Source: Gracilariopsis chorda
Lineage: Eukaryota; Rhodophyta; Florideophyceae; Gracilariales; Gracilariaceae
Direction: 5' to 3'
DNA: 64,000 nucleotides
Assembly: GCA_003194525.1 (NCBI GenBank)
Contig: NBIV01000234.1
Span: 1 to 64,000 of the forward strand
Positions 7,287 through 17,109 of the stretch are shown here, piece by piece (the first letter of the stretch is position 1; each line of letters begins with the position of its first letter). A program made the position numbers and the translations under genes. Below the pieces are notes generated by a model. That model ran no database searches, was not told where the DNA came from, and worked only from the letters and a program-made list of their open reading frames with translations.

Positions 7287-10200
7287 ATGACGTCTTTCGC
7301 ACATGTCGCCAACGCGGATTATCCAGCTCATGTTGAAGACTTGCTTGCAGATCACCCATCAGAACCAGTTTCGGTAGCAGCAGTTGCGGGTTTCGCCGTT
7401 ATAGCCAATTCAACCTCTCAAGCACTGCTATTTGGCATTGCTGCAGGTGCCGAACTTGATGCTGTTCCTATTCCGATTCAAGCTCTACCCGATAATCGGC
7501 CTCCTGCACTCTCTGTTTGGCTTTCCGAGACTCGTGGCGATGTAGTTGAATGCGTCGGTGTTGCAGTGTTATCTTCCGATGGCGTCCTGCGAGTTTTTCG
7601 CCGACTGCCGGTATCTACGACTGGTGTGCCTACTTGTCAAGAGATTCGTGTTCTCGCATCTCTAAACCAATCTGCTGGTACAGATGCTTGTATCGCACTC
7701 CGTGTTGTTCATGTGCTTAGAGCGAAAGCGCTTTTCGTATTTGGTTCTCGCAATAGTGCTGCTATCGTCTCACTTCGAGGTGCTCGTTTGGAGGTTCGTC
7801 CGCTGCAGCAAAGTGTCCCTAGTGACCGATCTTCGTTGCGTTTTGGATCTGCATTTTATTCTGCAATGCGTGCTCTCAGCATTGGTATTGGCGGAAAAGA
7901 TGACGACTGGGCGAATGGATGTGGGATACATCAACTAGTAGGATCAGTTGTTCTGAAGGACTGCGTCATACTTACAAGAAGTGGCGGTGAAGTTGAAAAG
8001 TGGGGCATGAGAGGGCTAGTTTGGGCTTTCAATGTGTTTGATGTTGTGCTCGGCCGAGATTCACGGAACCGTGCAGAAGGCGCAGGTATCACCAGTGATG
8101 GAACTTTGGTCGTACTTGTAAGACACTGGGCACAGGGGTCTCAAGCTCGTCAAATTGTTTGTTTTGATGTAAGGAGGAATGAGCCCCCTCGGCAGATTGA
8201 AATGCGAGAACCCATCAGGGCTATCGAGTCTGAGAGCGATTCTCCGTGCTTTATGGTCATTTCAGGGGACACGGCATATTTATATCTCGAAGAGAGCCGT
8301 ACTTTGGCTTGGCTGTCAGTTGCGCGTGGAGTTTCTTCTGATGGTCAAGTACGTGGAAGTACTCCAATCGAGTACTGTTCAAAAGTGTTATCATTCGTCG
8401 ATGCTTCGTATGGCATGCCCGATGCCGCATCAAAAGGTGGCGTCACGGCATGCCTGCATTCGGCTGGTGTGTGGGTGGCTTCATCTTCAGTCCCGGCGCC
8501 AATCAGCATGGACATCGCCGAGGACCCACGGAGTCATGATTCCGTTCACGCCTCGTTGTCCATACTGTGGAGAGCTTTTGTTCAATACAAGGCGAGTCAA
8601 AGAGGTGCCGCGAAAGCTAGTTTACGCGGACTTATGCATTCTCTCGCTGGGTTCAAGGTACAAGAAGCGTTAAGCCAAGTAATGCAAAGGACGAGTCGCA
8701 AAATCATCACGTCTGTGGAAGATCTAGACAAGGATCCCATGGCACTGCTTGTCGACACAGAGTTGGAAAAGAAGCAAGCGAATCACAACATGTTCTTACG
8801 GATGCTGGGGGATGGAAATCTGTTCTCTCAAATTCGCCCTGATGCGCCATCTATTGCAGAAGATAGAATCTGGGACGCCATTACTACATCATCAAAGTTT
8901 TCGATTCTTACAGACAATGAGAAACTTGCAGCGGCTGTCTGCTTGCGAAGGCTAGAGAATTCCTTAACTACAGTTCCAGCGGAAAGGCATGCGGTCCCCA
9001 GGTCTATCCGCAATAACGATGATGAGCCCAATGCAACGCCTAAGGCATCTGTTTCAGACGCAGATGATGGGATAGAAAAGCATGACGCTGAATTCTTGAA
9101 AACTGTTTTTCGATTGCTTAGGAACAAGAGATCTTCAGATTCGGCACGGCATCGAAACCCTGACTTAACTTGGCTTTACAGGCATCCCTCTGAGTTTCAT
9201 ATTTTCCTCCCAGCTTTGTATCAGTGCATGGCTAAAGGGCTTTCAAAGTTGAAGATAGACCGAAACACGTCGGCTGAACTTGAAGTCGGGGAAGGAGAGT
9301 CTTGCAGAAGAGAACTCAAGAGCATCATACTTTTGTCATGCGATGCTGCAGCCACAATCGTTCAGGGTTCTTTAGATGCTCGGGAAGAAAACTACGAGTT
9401 GTTTTCTAATGGACGGAATGAATTAACTCTGATAGACAACTGGGTTTGGGATAAGAAGATGTGTCGTGAGATTCTTTGGAAAGTGGCTGAGTGTACTCTG
9501 TCCCACTCTCGAAGACTCCCAACCTCAGAAAAGCCTCGCATCCTTAGGGCCGCAACTGTCGTTATAGATGAATACCTGCGGAGTTCTGAGTCAGGGCTTG
9601 CTAGCATGAGATACGCTTCACAAGGAGCGAATATAACCAACGGTCAGAAACGCAGACGACTTGACGCAGACCATGAAACTAGCGAATGGGGAGTTGAAGT
9701 TAGACAAGCACTTGACATTCTTAGGCAGTATGGACTTGATGATGATGCTTTTCGTTTGGCAGAGAAATACGGGGACTTTGGAACCATGCTTTCTTTAAGA
9801 GTACAAAGCATAGAATTTGACTCGTTCATGAATGATTCACTACAAAAATTCGGAGATGAGTTTGCGTTCTACGCCTTTAAATGGCTTGAACAGAAAGGCG
9901 AGATACACCTTCTGCTTCGAGGTATGCCAGGGGACTCATCTGGGTCTGATGTTTCTCACAGAGAAGGTCGTTCAGAGCGACTTAAGACGCTCTTGTCAGA
10001 GTACCTTCAGAGAGATCGTGAGCAATATACGAACTTGGCTTGGATGCACTGGTTCTTCAGTAACGATCTCTCTACAGGAGTTGAAGTGCTTCTTAGGCAA
10101 ATAGCTGTATTAAGCAAACCAGAGAAGAAGGGATCAGCGTCAAATTCGCTAAGCCTCTGCAGCATTGCCAAGCTCGCTCTTCATGCAGCAGAGAGAGAGA

Positions 10201-10712
10201 ACTTATCCATACCTAACCAAGAGGAACAGCTGAGCATAATCATTGCCCGTCTGTTTCTGAATTCTGTACAAGAGGAGTTTGGTTCTGAACACGACAGTAT
10301 ACTACGCGGAGAAGCCCTTGTTCGCCGAATAATTGAGGAATCATCCAGCGAAAGTGAAAACCTTGCCAAACGTGTTGTCCAAGCTTTGCGTGTGGTAGAA
10401 GTATGTCAAACTATTGGGGACTCTAGTGTACAAAAACTTGGGGATTACATATGGAGAAGATGTGTTGAACGACAAAGCCAAATATGGATTCCACTCGCAC
10501 AGGACGTTTCTGGCGTGAACGATGTACATCTTCGCGAGAAACTGATGAGCACGGCTCTGTTCAGAGCAGCACAGGACGCCGACGTGCCATCCTCAGACAT
10601 ACTAAATGTTGTCGAGCGAGGAAGCTTTGGTGGAAGCGAGTTCGTTGCAGCCGGTTGCGCCGATGCAGTCACACGGTTAGTGCGAACGACAGTGGCCCTG
10701 GCCACCTGGTAG
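7287..10712 (+). CDS. NUP133: Nucleoporin Nup133-like
   Basis: A scaffold nucleoporin of the Y-shaped (Nup107-160) complex of the nuclear pore. The protein is ~1141 aa from the chosen ATG at 7287; the open frame extends 34 codons further upstream, but those residues look untranslated. Residues ~1-430 have the alternating short hydrophobic strands of a beta-propeller. The remainder is alpha-helical solenoid. The C-terminal third resembles the Nup133 family: a YGLDDDAFRLAEKYGDFGTMLSL segment, FAFYAFKWLEQKGE, LAWMHWFFSNDL and NSLSLCSIAKLALHAAE. Size fits the family (human ~1150 aa). It ends 265 bp before the end of the convergent DSC3-like gene. The related nucleoporin Nup155 is less likely because of these C-terminal motifs. 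Confidence 0.72.
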   Translation: MTSFAHVANADYPAHVEDLLADHPSEPVSVAAVAGFAVIANSTSQALLFGIAAGAELDAVPIPIQALPDNRPPALSVWLSETRGDVVECVGVAVLSSDGVLRVFRRLPVSTTGVPTCQEIRVLASLNQSAGTDACIALRVVHVLRAKALFVFGSRNSAAIVSLRGARLEVRPLQQSVPSDRSSLRFGSAFYSAMRALSIGIGGKDDDWANGCGIHQLVGSVVLKDCVILTRSGGEVEKWGMRGLVWAFNVFDVVLGRDSRNRAEGAGITSDGTLVVLVRHWAQGSQARQIVCFDVRRNEPPRQIEMREPIRAIESESDSPCFMVISGDTAYLYLEESRTLAWLSVARGVSSDGQVRGSTPIEYCSKVLSFVDASYGMPDAASKGGVTACLHSAGVWVASSSVPAPISMDIAEDPRSHDSVHASLSILWRAFVQYKASQRGAAKASLRGLMHSLAGFKVQEALSQVMQRTSRKIITSVEDLDKDPMALLVDTELEKKQANHNMFLRMLGDGNLFSQIRPDAPSIAEDRIWDAITTSSKFSILTDNEKLAAAVCLRRLENSLTTVPAERHAVPRSIRNNDDEPNATPKASVSDADDGIEKHDAEFLKTVFRLLRNKRSSDSARHRNPDLTWLYRHPSEFHIFLPALYQCMAKGLSKLKIDRNTSAELEVGEGESCRRELKSIILLSCDAAATIVQGSLDAREENYELFSNGRNELTLIDNWVWDKKMCREILWKVAECTLSHSRRLPTSEKPRILRAATVVIDEYLRSSESGLASMRYASQGANITNGQKRRRLDADHETSEWGVEVRQALDILRQYGLDDDAFRLAEKYGDFGTMLSLRVQSIEFDSFMNDSLQKFGDEFAFYAFKWLEQKGEIHLLLRGMPGDSSGSDVSHREGRSERLKTLLSEYLQRDREQYTNLAWMHWFFSNDLSTGVEVLLRQIAVLSKPEKKGSASNSLSLCSIAKLALHAAERENLSIPNQEEQLSIIIARLFLNSVQEEFGSEHDSILRGEALVRRIIEESSSESENLAKRVVQALRVVEVCQTIGDSSVQKLGDYIWRRCVERQSQIWIPLAQDVSGVNDVHLREKLMSTALFRAAQDADVPSSDILNVVERGSFGGSEFVAAGCADAVTRLVRTTVALATW

Positions 10713-10976
10713 AAGCAGCTCATGAATCTTGCGATATTTTCCACAGACCCTGGAAAGCACTCATTTGAAGTGGCCTCGAGAGAGGATGCGCACGAAGCTC
10801 CTACCACCGTGGTTATTTTGTATGGAGTAGCATTCCATGAAGCTTCCATTTGCGGTCCTGCGTGAAGAGTTGCGAAGCGTGCAGGCTACCGCTGGTACCC
10901 CTACACCCCTGGCGAACCCTTCACCGTGTCGGTTCCTAGCTTCAGTTTTTGCTTGCTTTGATGAAAACAAAAAGAA

Positions 10977-11798
10977 TTACGTTGCGGAGAACGAGCTGTT
11001 AAGGTCCAGGGTCGTCCGAAGAAGCCCGAAGGCACAATTTGTCGCTACGCCGGCTATCAGACCTACTCGCCACCGACGAGTTGCATTACTGTCCAGCAAC
11101 AGAACAAGCACAATGATGCCTAGCAAGTATCCGAAAATGCAACCCATAAGAAAGTCTGCGTTTGAACCTTCTACACCAGACGATAGCATAGACCTAGGCT
11201 CGGGGTGGGGCCGTCTGATGCGTGTAATAAACTCGCTGTTGTCTTCAGCGTCCGATTCTGCTCCTTGACCACCTTCTTCTATATCCCCTGTCGGTCTCTC
11301 ACGCTGAACCGCTTCATGACTTTGTAGAATTTGGAAATGGCGCAGTATAAGGCGAGTCTCATCTGGAGTGAACCCCGCGTCAATCAGGCGGTCAGAGGCA
11401 GCGGGTGAATGCTCTGGAATAACAACGCTAACACCACGATGAACATCTATAGCTTCGAAAACCAGGTTCCCTTCTGGGTATTCATCGCCACGGTTGCTTT
11501 CCGTTTGTTGTTGCGGTTCGGTGGGGTTATCTTGACGCTGTGAAACTGCGCAGTGGAGGAAGTCTCCGTCCCCAACTATATCTCTCACCAACAACGAGAA
11601 GTCTGTGAAGAGCTTTCCTGCGCATATTAGTCTTATTCGCACATTGTTTTCGTTTAGATTCTCAGCTTTGATGATCTGATTAGCAACGTCAGACAAGGTC
11701 GCGTCTGACGGGAGTTCAAAGTCGTGCACGGTTCCTCCAGGAAGACCAACCCGCACATGTTGAAGGCCAGGCTTCTCTTGGTCATTCTCGGACATCAC
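10977..11798 (-). CDS. DSC3-like ubiquitin-like membrane protein
   Basis: A 273-aa protein with an N-terminal ubiquitin-like domain (residues ~13-85; HVRVGLPGG, LRLICAGKLF-like strand) and a C-terminal part with two membrane segments (~216-235 FLMGCIFGYLLGIIVLVLLL and ~246-262). This resembles the DUF2407 arrangement of fungal Dsc3, a subunit of the Golgi/endosome Dsc E3 ubiquitin ligase: the AGFTPDETRLILRHF helix before the membrane and WRVGLIAGVATNCAFGLLR at the end match the conserved family C-terminus. Dsc complexes act in membrane protein quality control and, in fungi, SREBP cleavage. The linker (~155-205) is acidic and probably disordered. Two Met codons start the frame (MMSEN). TMUB-type proteins share the ubiquitin-like plus membrane layout and are the main alternative. 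Confidence 0.68.
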   Translation of the reverse strand: MMSENDQEKPGLQHVRVGLPGGTVHDFELPSDATLSDVANQIIKAENLNENNVRIRLICAGKLFTDFSLLVRDIVGDGDFLHCAVSQRQDNPTEPQQQTESNRGDEYPEGNLVFEAIDVHRGVSVVIPEHSPAASDRLIDAGFTPDETRLILRHFQILQSHEAVQRERPTGDIEEGGQGAESDAEDNSEFITRIRRPHPEPRSMLSSGVEGSNADFLMGCIFGYLLGIIVLVLLLDSNATRRWRVGLIAGVATNCAFGLLRTTLDLNSSFSAT

Positions 11799-12405
11799 GA
11801 GATGCTAGATTGAGAGACTTACTGCCTTGTAGAACATGGAGAATGGGTGGACTGTTATCGAACGGGACTTGACAGGGCAACAATGCCAGTTCTGCGAGCG
11901 GTGGAGTCTTTTGGGAGAACTCTTGGTGTCCGTTCACTCCGTGATATGGTGGCAAGATATACACCGATATTCGTCCATCTATCTGGAGTTATACACGTGA
12001 CCGATTCTCTGCCCGGCCTTTGAGCATGATTTTCTCAACATATTCGGTAGCATGCCCTTAATGTACCAAAAAATTGTTTTATCAAGAATTTGCCCGTGCT
12101 TACAGCTAAATTTCCCATACCTGCATCAGTGGAAGCCATGGTTGTTTGATAGATTTATCCTTTGGTGCACTTCGGTTCTTCAGGAAAGCCCAACTCGTCC
12201 ACAGCCCACATCTTGAAGCAGGCAAGAACTAGCCTTGTGGGAAAGCTCTTTGAACTGCGCAGATTGCTATTACCCCATCATTAGTACACCCTATGTTATT
12301 CTGGTGAGCCTTTCGCCAAGAATCACTCTCATTCGAGACGAACGACTTCGAATTGTTTGCCAAGCCATATTAGCGTTTTGGTTTCCATTGAACGGTCTTT
12401 AAGCA
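11799..12405. other. Divergent promoter region of DSC3-like gene and beta-adaptin
   Basis: About 600 bp between two divergently transcribed genes. Only short frames occur. It probably holds both promoters; I see no clear TATA box at standard spacing and no RNA gene. Confidence 0.4.
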
Positions 12406-15180
12406 ATGGCACCTGATGGTCGCATGTTTCAAACAGGTGGGCGGAAAGGCGAGCTTCATGATCTACGTCAAGGACTTAACGCAACGACCACGAAGGAACG
12501 AAAAAATGCCCTGAAGCGAACAGTCGCTGCCATGACGCTGGGGCGCGATGTATCGTCCTTGTTTACTGATGTCGTGAAGAACACCGCCGGAGACATATCA
12601 ATGAAGAAGTTAGTCTACCTGTATATAATTAATTACGCTCAGTCCAAACCGGATCTCTCGATTCTAATCGTAAATACTTTCATCAAAGACGCCAAAGATC
12701 ACAACCCTCTGATACGGGCACTTGCTATTCGGACTATGGCTCTCATACCCCTAGAAAAGATCACAGAGTACCTATGTGATCCGCTGCATGCTGCCCTCCA
12801 TGATGCTGACCCGTATGTAAGGAAGACAGCTGCTGTTTGCGTGGCGAAGCTCTACGATACCAATCCTACCCTTGCAGTAAGCGAAGGGTTCATCGATGAA
12901 CTACGGCAGCTTCTCGCTGATGGTAACCCGATGACTGTGTCGAACGCCGTTGCTGCGCTTTCTGAGATTGCAGAAGCTTCGAACAACCCGAACCTGTTGC
13001 CGCTCAGCGCTCAGACAATACCACGTTTTCTTTCTGCATTGTCCGAATGTACTGAATGGGGTCAGATTTGTATACTGGACGCAATTGGTTCGTATACACC
13101 CACCACGTCCGATGAAGCTGACCAAATGGTCGAGAGAATTGTACCGAGACTCCAACATGCAAATCCCGCTGTTGTCCTGGCAGTGGTTAGGGTCATAGTT
13201 CGTCTTATGCCGCTTCTCGATTCCCAAGAGAAGCGAGACTTCCTCGTCAAGAAGATGAGCGCCCCTCTCATTTCATTACTGACAACACCACCAGAACTGC
13301 AATTTGTCGCCCTTCGAAACTTCAGTTTGCTAATAACAGATTATCCCCATCTCTTTTCCAATGATGTCAGAGCATTTTTTGTTTCATATGCAGATCCTCT
13401 TTACGTGAAGACAGAAAAGTTAAACATATTAGTTCGGCTCACGGATGAAGCAAATGCAGAAGATGTTTTGGCGGAAATGGTTGAGTACTCTGGGGAAGTG
13501 GATGCCCAATTTGCTCAGAAAGCAGTTGCTTCAATATCGCAAATTGCCGTCAGACTGCCCCAGCTTTCAGGGCAATGTGTCAATGTGTTCTCTGATATAC
13601 TCAAGAGACAAATGCCCCACATCACCGGAGAGGTTGCAATAGCTTTAAAAGACGTGCTGCGATGCTATCCGAGGCAGTTTGAGGAAATCGTCCCTCAACT
13701 CTGCCAGTATTCCGAATTGATTGAAGACCCGAACGCCAAGAGCGCACTTGTTTGGATTATTGGAGAACATGCAGACCGTTTGCCCTCCGCTGTTTCGATG
13801 CTCAATGTTATAGTTGACGGTATTCACGAGGAAACTATCAACGTTCAACAGCAAGTTCTTACAGCATGTCTGAAGGCATTTGTTCTTTGTGGCCCGGAGG
13901 CACAGGCAGTCACGAAGCGTATGATTACCTACGCCACCGAAGAGTCAGAGAGTATAGACCTACGAGATCGAGGCTTTATTTACCAAAGACTTCTTGAGCA
14001 TGGTGTGGAAACCGCTCAAAAAGTAGTACTCAGCAACAAGGTTGGGATCGACCATAGCCAATCTCGAATCCCCGCAGACTTGTCAAAGAAGCTTCTTGAT
14101 TCTTTATCGTCTGTCGCCTCTGTTTATCATCAATCGCCTCACTTGTTCCAAGGTGTCAGAAAACGGATGCCGATTACCTCTGAGGTTGATGAGAGCATGG
14201 CTGAAGAAGACCTTCTGGGCCTAGAACCGACGGTGGAAGAACCTGGGGAAAACTTCACACACCCGGCAATCACAGATGGATCGAGTTCTGTTTCAAAACC
14301 CGTTGGGGATTCTCTCTTGGACGACATCCTCGGCGGCTCTTCGGATCTACGAGCACTTCCTCCTCCATCTCAGAACAAAATCAACACAGGTAGAAGTTTA
14401 TCTTTGGAAGGGTTACTGAATCCACCAAACAAGAGCATCCATAGTTCAGAGGCCAATGATATGCTTCTTTCTGCAGAAGAGGGAAACGGGTTGTCAATCC
14501 ATGGGCAACTGGTAGCAAGAACTACGAACTCGCTGTTTCTGCTCTTGAAACTGCACAATGTTGGGCAAAGCCCAACGTGCGACTTTGCTATTCAACTGAA
14601 TACTAACTGTTTCGCACTGAAGCTTGCTGCTCCGATGGACAACATCAATATTCCTCCAGGAAAAAGCGCGAGTATCGAGGTCCCACTGCATGTTGACGGC
14701 GAGGCGGACGAAGCGAAGGGGTTTGAGCTACAAGTGGCCATTAAGTTTTCGCCCGGTGGCATAGTTTACTTTGCAGTTGACCTCTTGAAACATTTGAGTG
14801 TTTTCATGGACAGAAAGTCAGGCCCTATGGAGAAGCCAAGCTATCTTGAAGCATGGAGAAAGGTTCCTGACTACGCAGAGCTTTCGACGACTATCAACGT
14901 TAACAGTGATATGGCCAATGCCCTCGGTCGCATCTCTGAAACATTTGCGTCTGCGGGGATATTCACTGTTGCGAAACGTGCGCACGTAAAGCCTCCTGTG
15001 ATGTACCTCTCTTCACGATTCATAGGACCGCTTAACTGTGTCATAATGGCGGAGCTTACGTTGCCGTTGGATAGAGGCACCGGCGTGGGGAAGATATCTT
15101 CAAGATCGACACTCCCCGCAGAAATGAGTAAGCCGGCTTTGACACGGTTTAACACTATATGTGGAGAGCTGCTCAGATGA
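12406..15180 (+). CDS. AP-1/AP-2 complex subunit beta (beta-adaptin)
   Basis: Large subunit of clathrin adaptor complexes, acting at the trans-Golgi network, endosomes and/or plasma membrane. The protein has 924 aa in one exon. Residues ~1-580 form the HEAT-repeat trunk with near-invariant family stretches: ELHDLRQGLN, KKLVYLYIINYA, DPYVRKTAAVCVAKL, and ALVWIIGEHADR. Residues ~590-690 are a flexible acidic hinge with DLLGL and SLLDDILGG, which may serve as clathrin-binding boxes. Residues ~700-924 form the beta appendage, with FSPGGIVYFAVDL in the sandwich subdomain. Many lineages use one beta chain for both AP-1 and AP-2, and sequence alone does not decide which complex this serves. Length matches the family. 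Confidence 0.93.
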   Translation: MAPDGRMFQTGGRKGELHDLRQGLNATTTKERKNALKRTVAAMTLGRDVSSLFTDVVKNTAGDISMKKLVYLYIINYAQSKPDLSILIVNTFIKDAKDHNPLIRALAIRTMALIPLEKITEYLCDPLHAALHDADPYVRKTAAVCVAKLYDTNPTLAVSEGFIDELRQLLADGNPMTVSNAVAALSEIAEASNNPNLLPLSAQTIPRFLSALSECTEWGQICILDAIGSYTPTTSDEADQMVERIVPRLQHANPAVVLAVVRVIVRLMPLLDSQEKRDFLVKKMSAPLISLLTTPPELQFVALRNFSLLITDYPHLFSNDVRAFFVSYADPLYVKTEKLNILVRLTDEANAEDVLAEMVEYSGEVDAQFAQKAVASISQIAVRLPQLSGQCVNVFSDILKRQMPHITGEVAIALKDVLRCYPRQFEEIVPQLCQYSELIEDPNAKSALVWIIGEHADRLPSAVSMLNVIVDGIHEETINVQQQVLTACLKAFVLCGPEAQAVTKRMITYATEESESIDLRDRGFIYQRLLEHGVETAQKVVLSNKVGIDHSQSRIPADLSKKLLDSLSSVASVYHQSPHLFQGVRKRMPITSEVDESMAEEDLLGLEPTVEEPGENFTHPAITDGSSSVSKPVGDSLLDDILGGSSDLRALPPPSQNKINTGRSLSLEGLLNPPNKSIHSSEANDMLLSAEEGNGLSIHGQLVARTTNSLFLLLKLHNVGQSPTCDFAIQLNTNCFALKLAAPMDNINIPPGKSASIEVPLHVDGEADEAKGFELQVAIKFSPGGIVYFAVDLLKHLSVFMDRKSGPMEKPSYLEAWRKVPDYAELSTTINVNSDMANALGRISETFASAGIFTVAKRAHVKPPVMYLSSRFIGPLNCVIMAELTLPLDRGTGVGKISSRSTLPAEMSKPALTRFNTICGELLR

Positions 15181-15380
15181 ATTAGGTATGTTGAGTTGAG
15201 GCTTCTAGCTTTGTGTAACTTCGATTTAACTCAAATACATGCGATGCAATGGCCGTGGCTGCTAGAAGATGAAATAGAATATGATGCGTGCAGCACAGCA
15301 TGTTCTCAGAGTTGCTGTAGCTCGAAATTTCATTCTCCAATTCTGTAGTCGTGTTGTGAGGAAAGAGATCCATGCTAGCC

Positions 15381-15488
15381 GCTAACCCTTACTCTTCGGT
15401 ACATGTTCCTGTATGGTGTACGTGATGTCCGCGAGGGTTATGCAGGAGTTGTCGTAGTTGTACCAGAGGTGCGAAGGGTAAGGTTAGC
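15381..15488. repeat. Imperfect inverted repeat, possible MITE
   Basis: The left arm GCTAACCCTTACTCTTCGG at 15381-15399 matches the reverse complement of 15471-15488 (GCTAACCTTACCCTTCGC), differing by one indel and two substitutions. The arms enclose ~70 bp. The size and structure suggest a miniature inverted-repeat element. A related string, GCTAACCCTTTACCGTTGGTAC, lies near 37566. No target-site duplication is evident. Confidence 0.35.
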
Positions 15489-16021
15489 TGTTTACCCTGA
15501 TACCCTGCACGTCACCGTGGGATCTTGGTATTGGCACTGCCAATTTGGCAGCCACATTCTCCCCAAGGCCGATACGTGACCGCAAAGAAGCGAGGAACAT
15601 GCTGTAAGCCCTATCTAGACCCCGGCTCAGCTTGGTACCCAGTGCATAGAAACAGATGCTTTGATGTGCCTAGAGCTTTTGCTCTCATCAGGAAGTCTAA
15701 TCGCATCCCGAACACCTTTTTGTGGCCCGCCTTCTTCTATGAGAGCACGTACATGCTTAACTTCCACAACACTAAGAGGAGAATTCTTTATCCCTCAATT
15801 TTTCTCTGATTAGGCAAGCTAGTAGCTTCAGTGGACTACACCTGTCCTTGCCCGTTATATGTTCTCCTCTACTTTCTATTGGCTTCTGAAGCATAGAACT
15901 TTGAGATCGTCTTAGTACGCAATGAGGGCCCCCATGAGTTCTGCAGAGAATGAAATGCGAGACGCATAATCGCGAAATTAGGTCGCTTTGTGCCGCGTCT
16001 TACAGCCGACGAGCTCCGCTC

Positions 16022-16136
16022 AAGGCACATGCAGTTTCACCCACCAAAGTGTGCCGACCTTCCGAAAGACTGTAAGAGACTATGAAATTACGCCTGATGG
16101 GGAACTGGAGATGCGATTGGGTCTACTGGAGGAGCC
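16022..16136 (-). repeat. Dispersed repeat, copy 1
   Basis: On the minus strand this segment aligns with 58205-58325 on the plus strand. Shared blocks include TAGACCCAATCGCATCTC (here 16108-16125), CTTTCGGAAGGTCG (here 16055-16068) and AACTGCATG (here 16028-16036), in the same order with similar spacing. Identity between blocks is lower. Probably a decayed non-autonomous transposable element. Confidence 0.65.
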
Positions 16137-17109
16137 TAGTTGTCAAGTAGAAGACTAGTTTCTAGAAGGCTAGTTGCCTCGGAATTAGGGACACTGCCCA
16201 TATGAGCGCACAAACATATATGCGCGAAGAAACAATGTCATGTTTCGCTCAGGGGTAGTGGACACATTTTCCTTCCAGGATTGTTGATCTGTTCTATCAA
16301 CATCTTGCATCCAGAAGAGCGAATCGGCAACCGCATGGGACGGAAACCTTGACGGGGGGATCCGGAAGTTGGCGTTGACCATCATCCTTCGTTTTATGAG
16401 TGTTATGGACCGTGCTCTTCATTCCGGATACACGAAAGGGCTTCATAGTAGTTCTCTCTATTCTACTTATAAAACATAATACAGCCGTGCACCCCCACTA
16501 CTCTTATGGCTTGGCATTTGAACCAAACGCCTCGTTCTGGCGAGAGAGGAGGGCTTTCCTGGAAACCTCACGTTCTTGTAATACATCCTTGGCTTTCATC
16601 GCCCCGTTGTAGCCGATAACTACTGTATACCTCCTTCACACACATCTCCAGCAGCCCTGTTACGCTCACAGGCCATTGCACCAAGACAGAACCAAACCAG
16701 AATCAAGGTTCTGCAGGAAGCCCCGACGGCGTATCAATTTCGCCACTGACACTCAACTTTTTCGTTTTCTTCTTACCGAAAACGAACGTGGACGTCGGGA
16801 CGTAGCACAGAGCACAATAGAAAAAGAAACTTTTTACAGAGTTGCAGCAGCTTGGATTGGGCGAACGACGAAGGAGGTAGTCTAGTGGGATACGGCAATG
16901 CTAAGGGTGGGTAGATGAGAAATCGTTTGCTGTAGCGCTAAAGGTGGGGAGAAAGAAAATGTGGTTATGGTAGGCAGTGCCCTACTAGACTTGGGTTCTG
17001 CGGCCAACAGGTAGCAGATGAAGTGGAGCGGCATGAGGCTACGCTCAGGTATGTGCATATTCTGAAACTTGAATGCAATGATCCGGACTGCGCGCTACGA
17101 GTGGATACT

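Larger units (their letters stand above)
15181..17109. other. 1.9-kb intergenic region with repeats
   Basis: Between beta-adaptin and the convergent ArgC gene. Only frames below ~95 codons occur, none resembling a protein. It holds a ~108-bp inverted-repeat structure (15381-15488), a perfect 7-bp palindrome at 15537-15551, and a copy of a dispersed repeat (16022-16136) also found at 58.2 kb. This length is unusual beside the 100-300 bp gaps in the gene block and suggests decayed small transposable elements. Confidence 0.5.
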
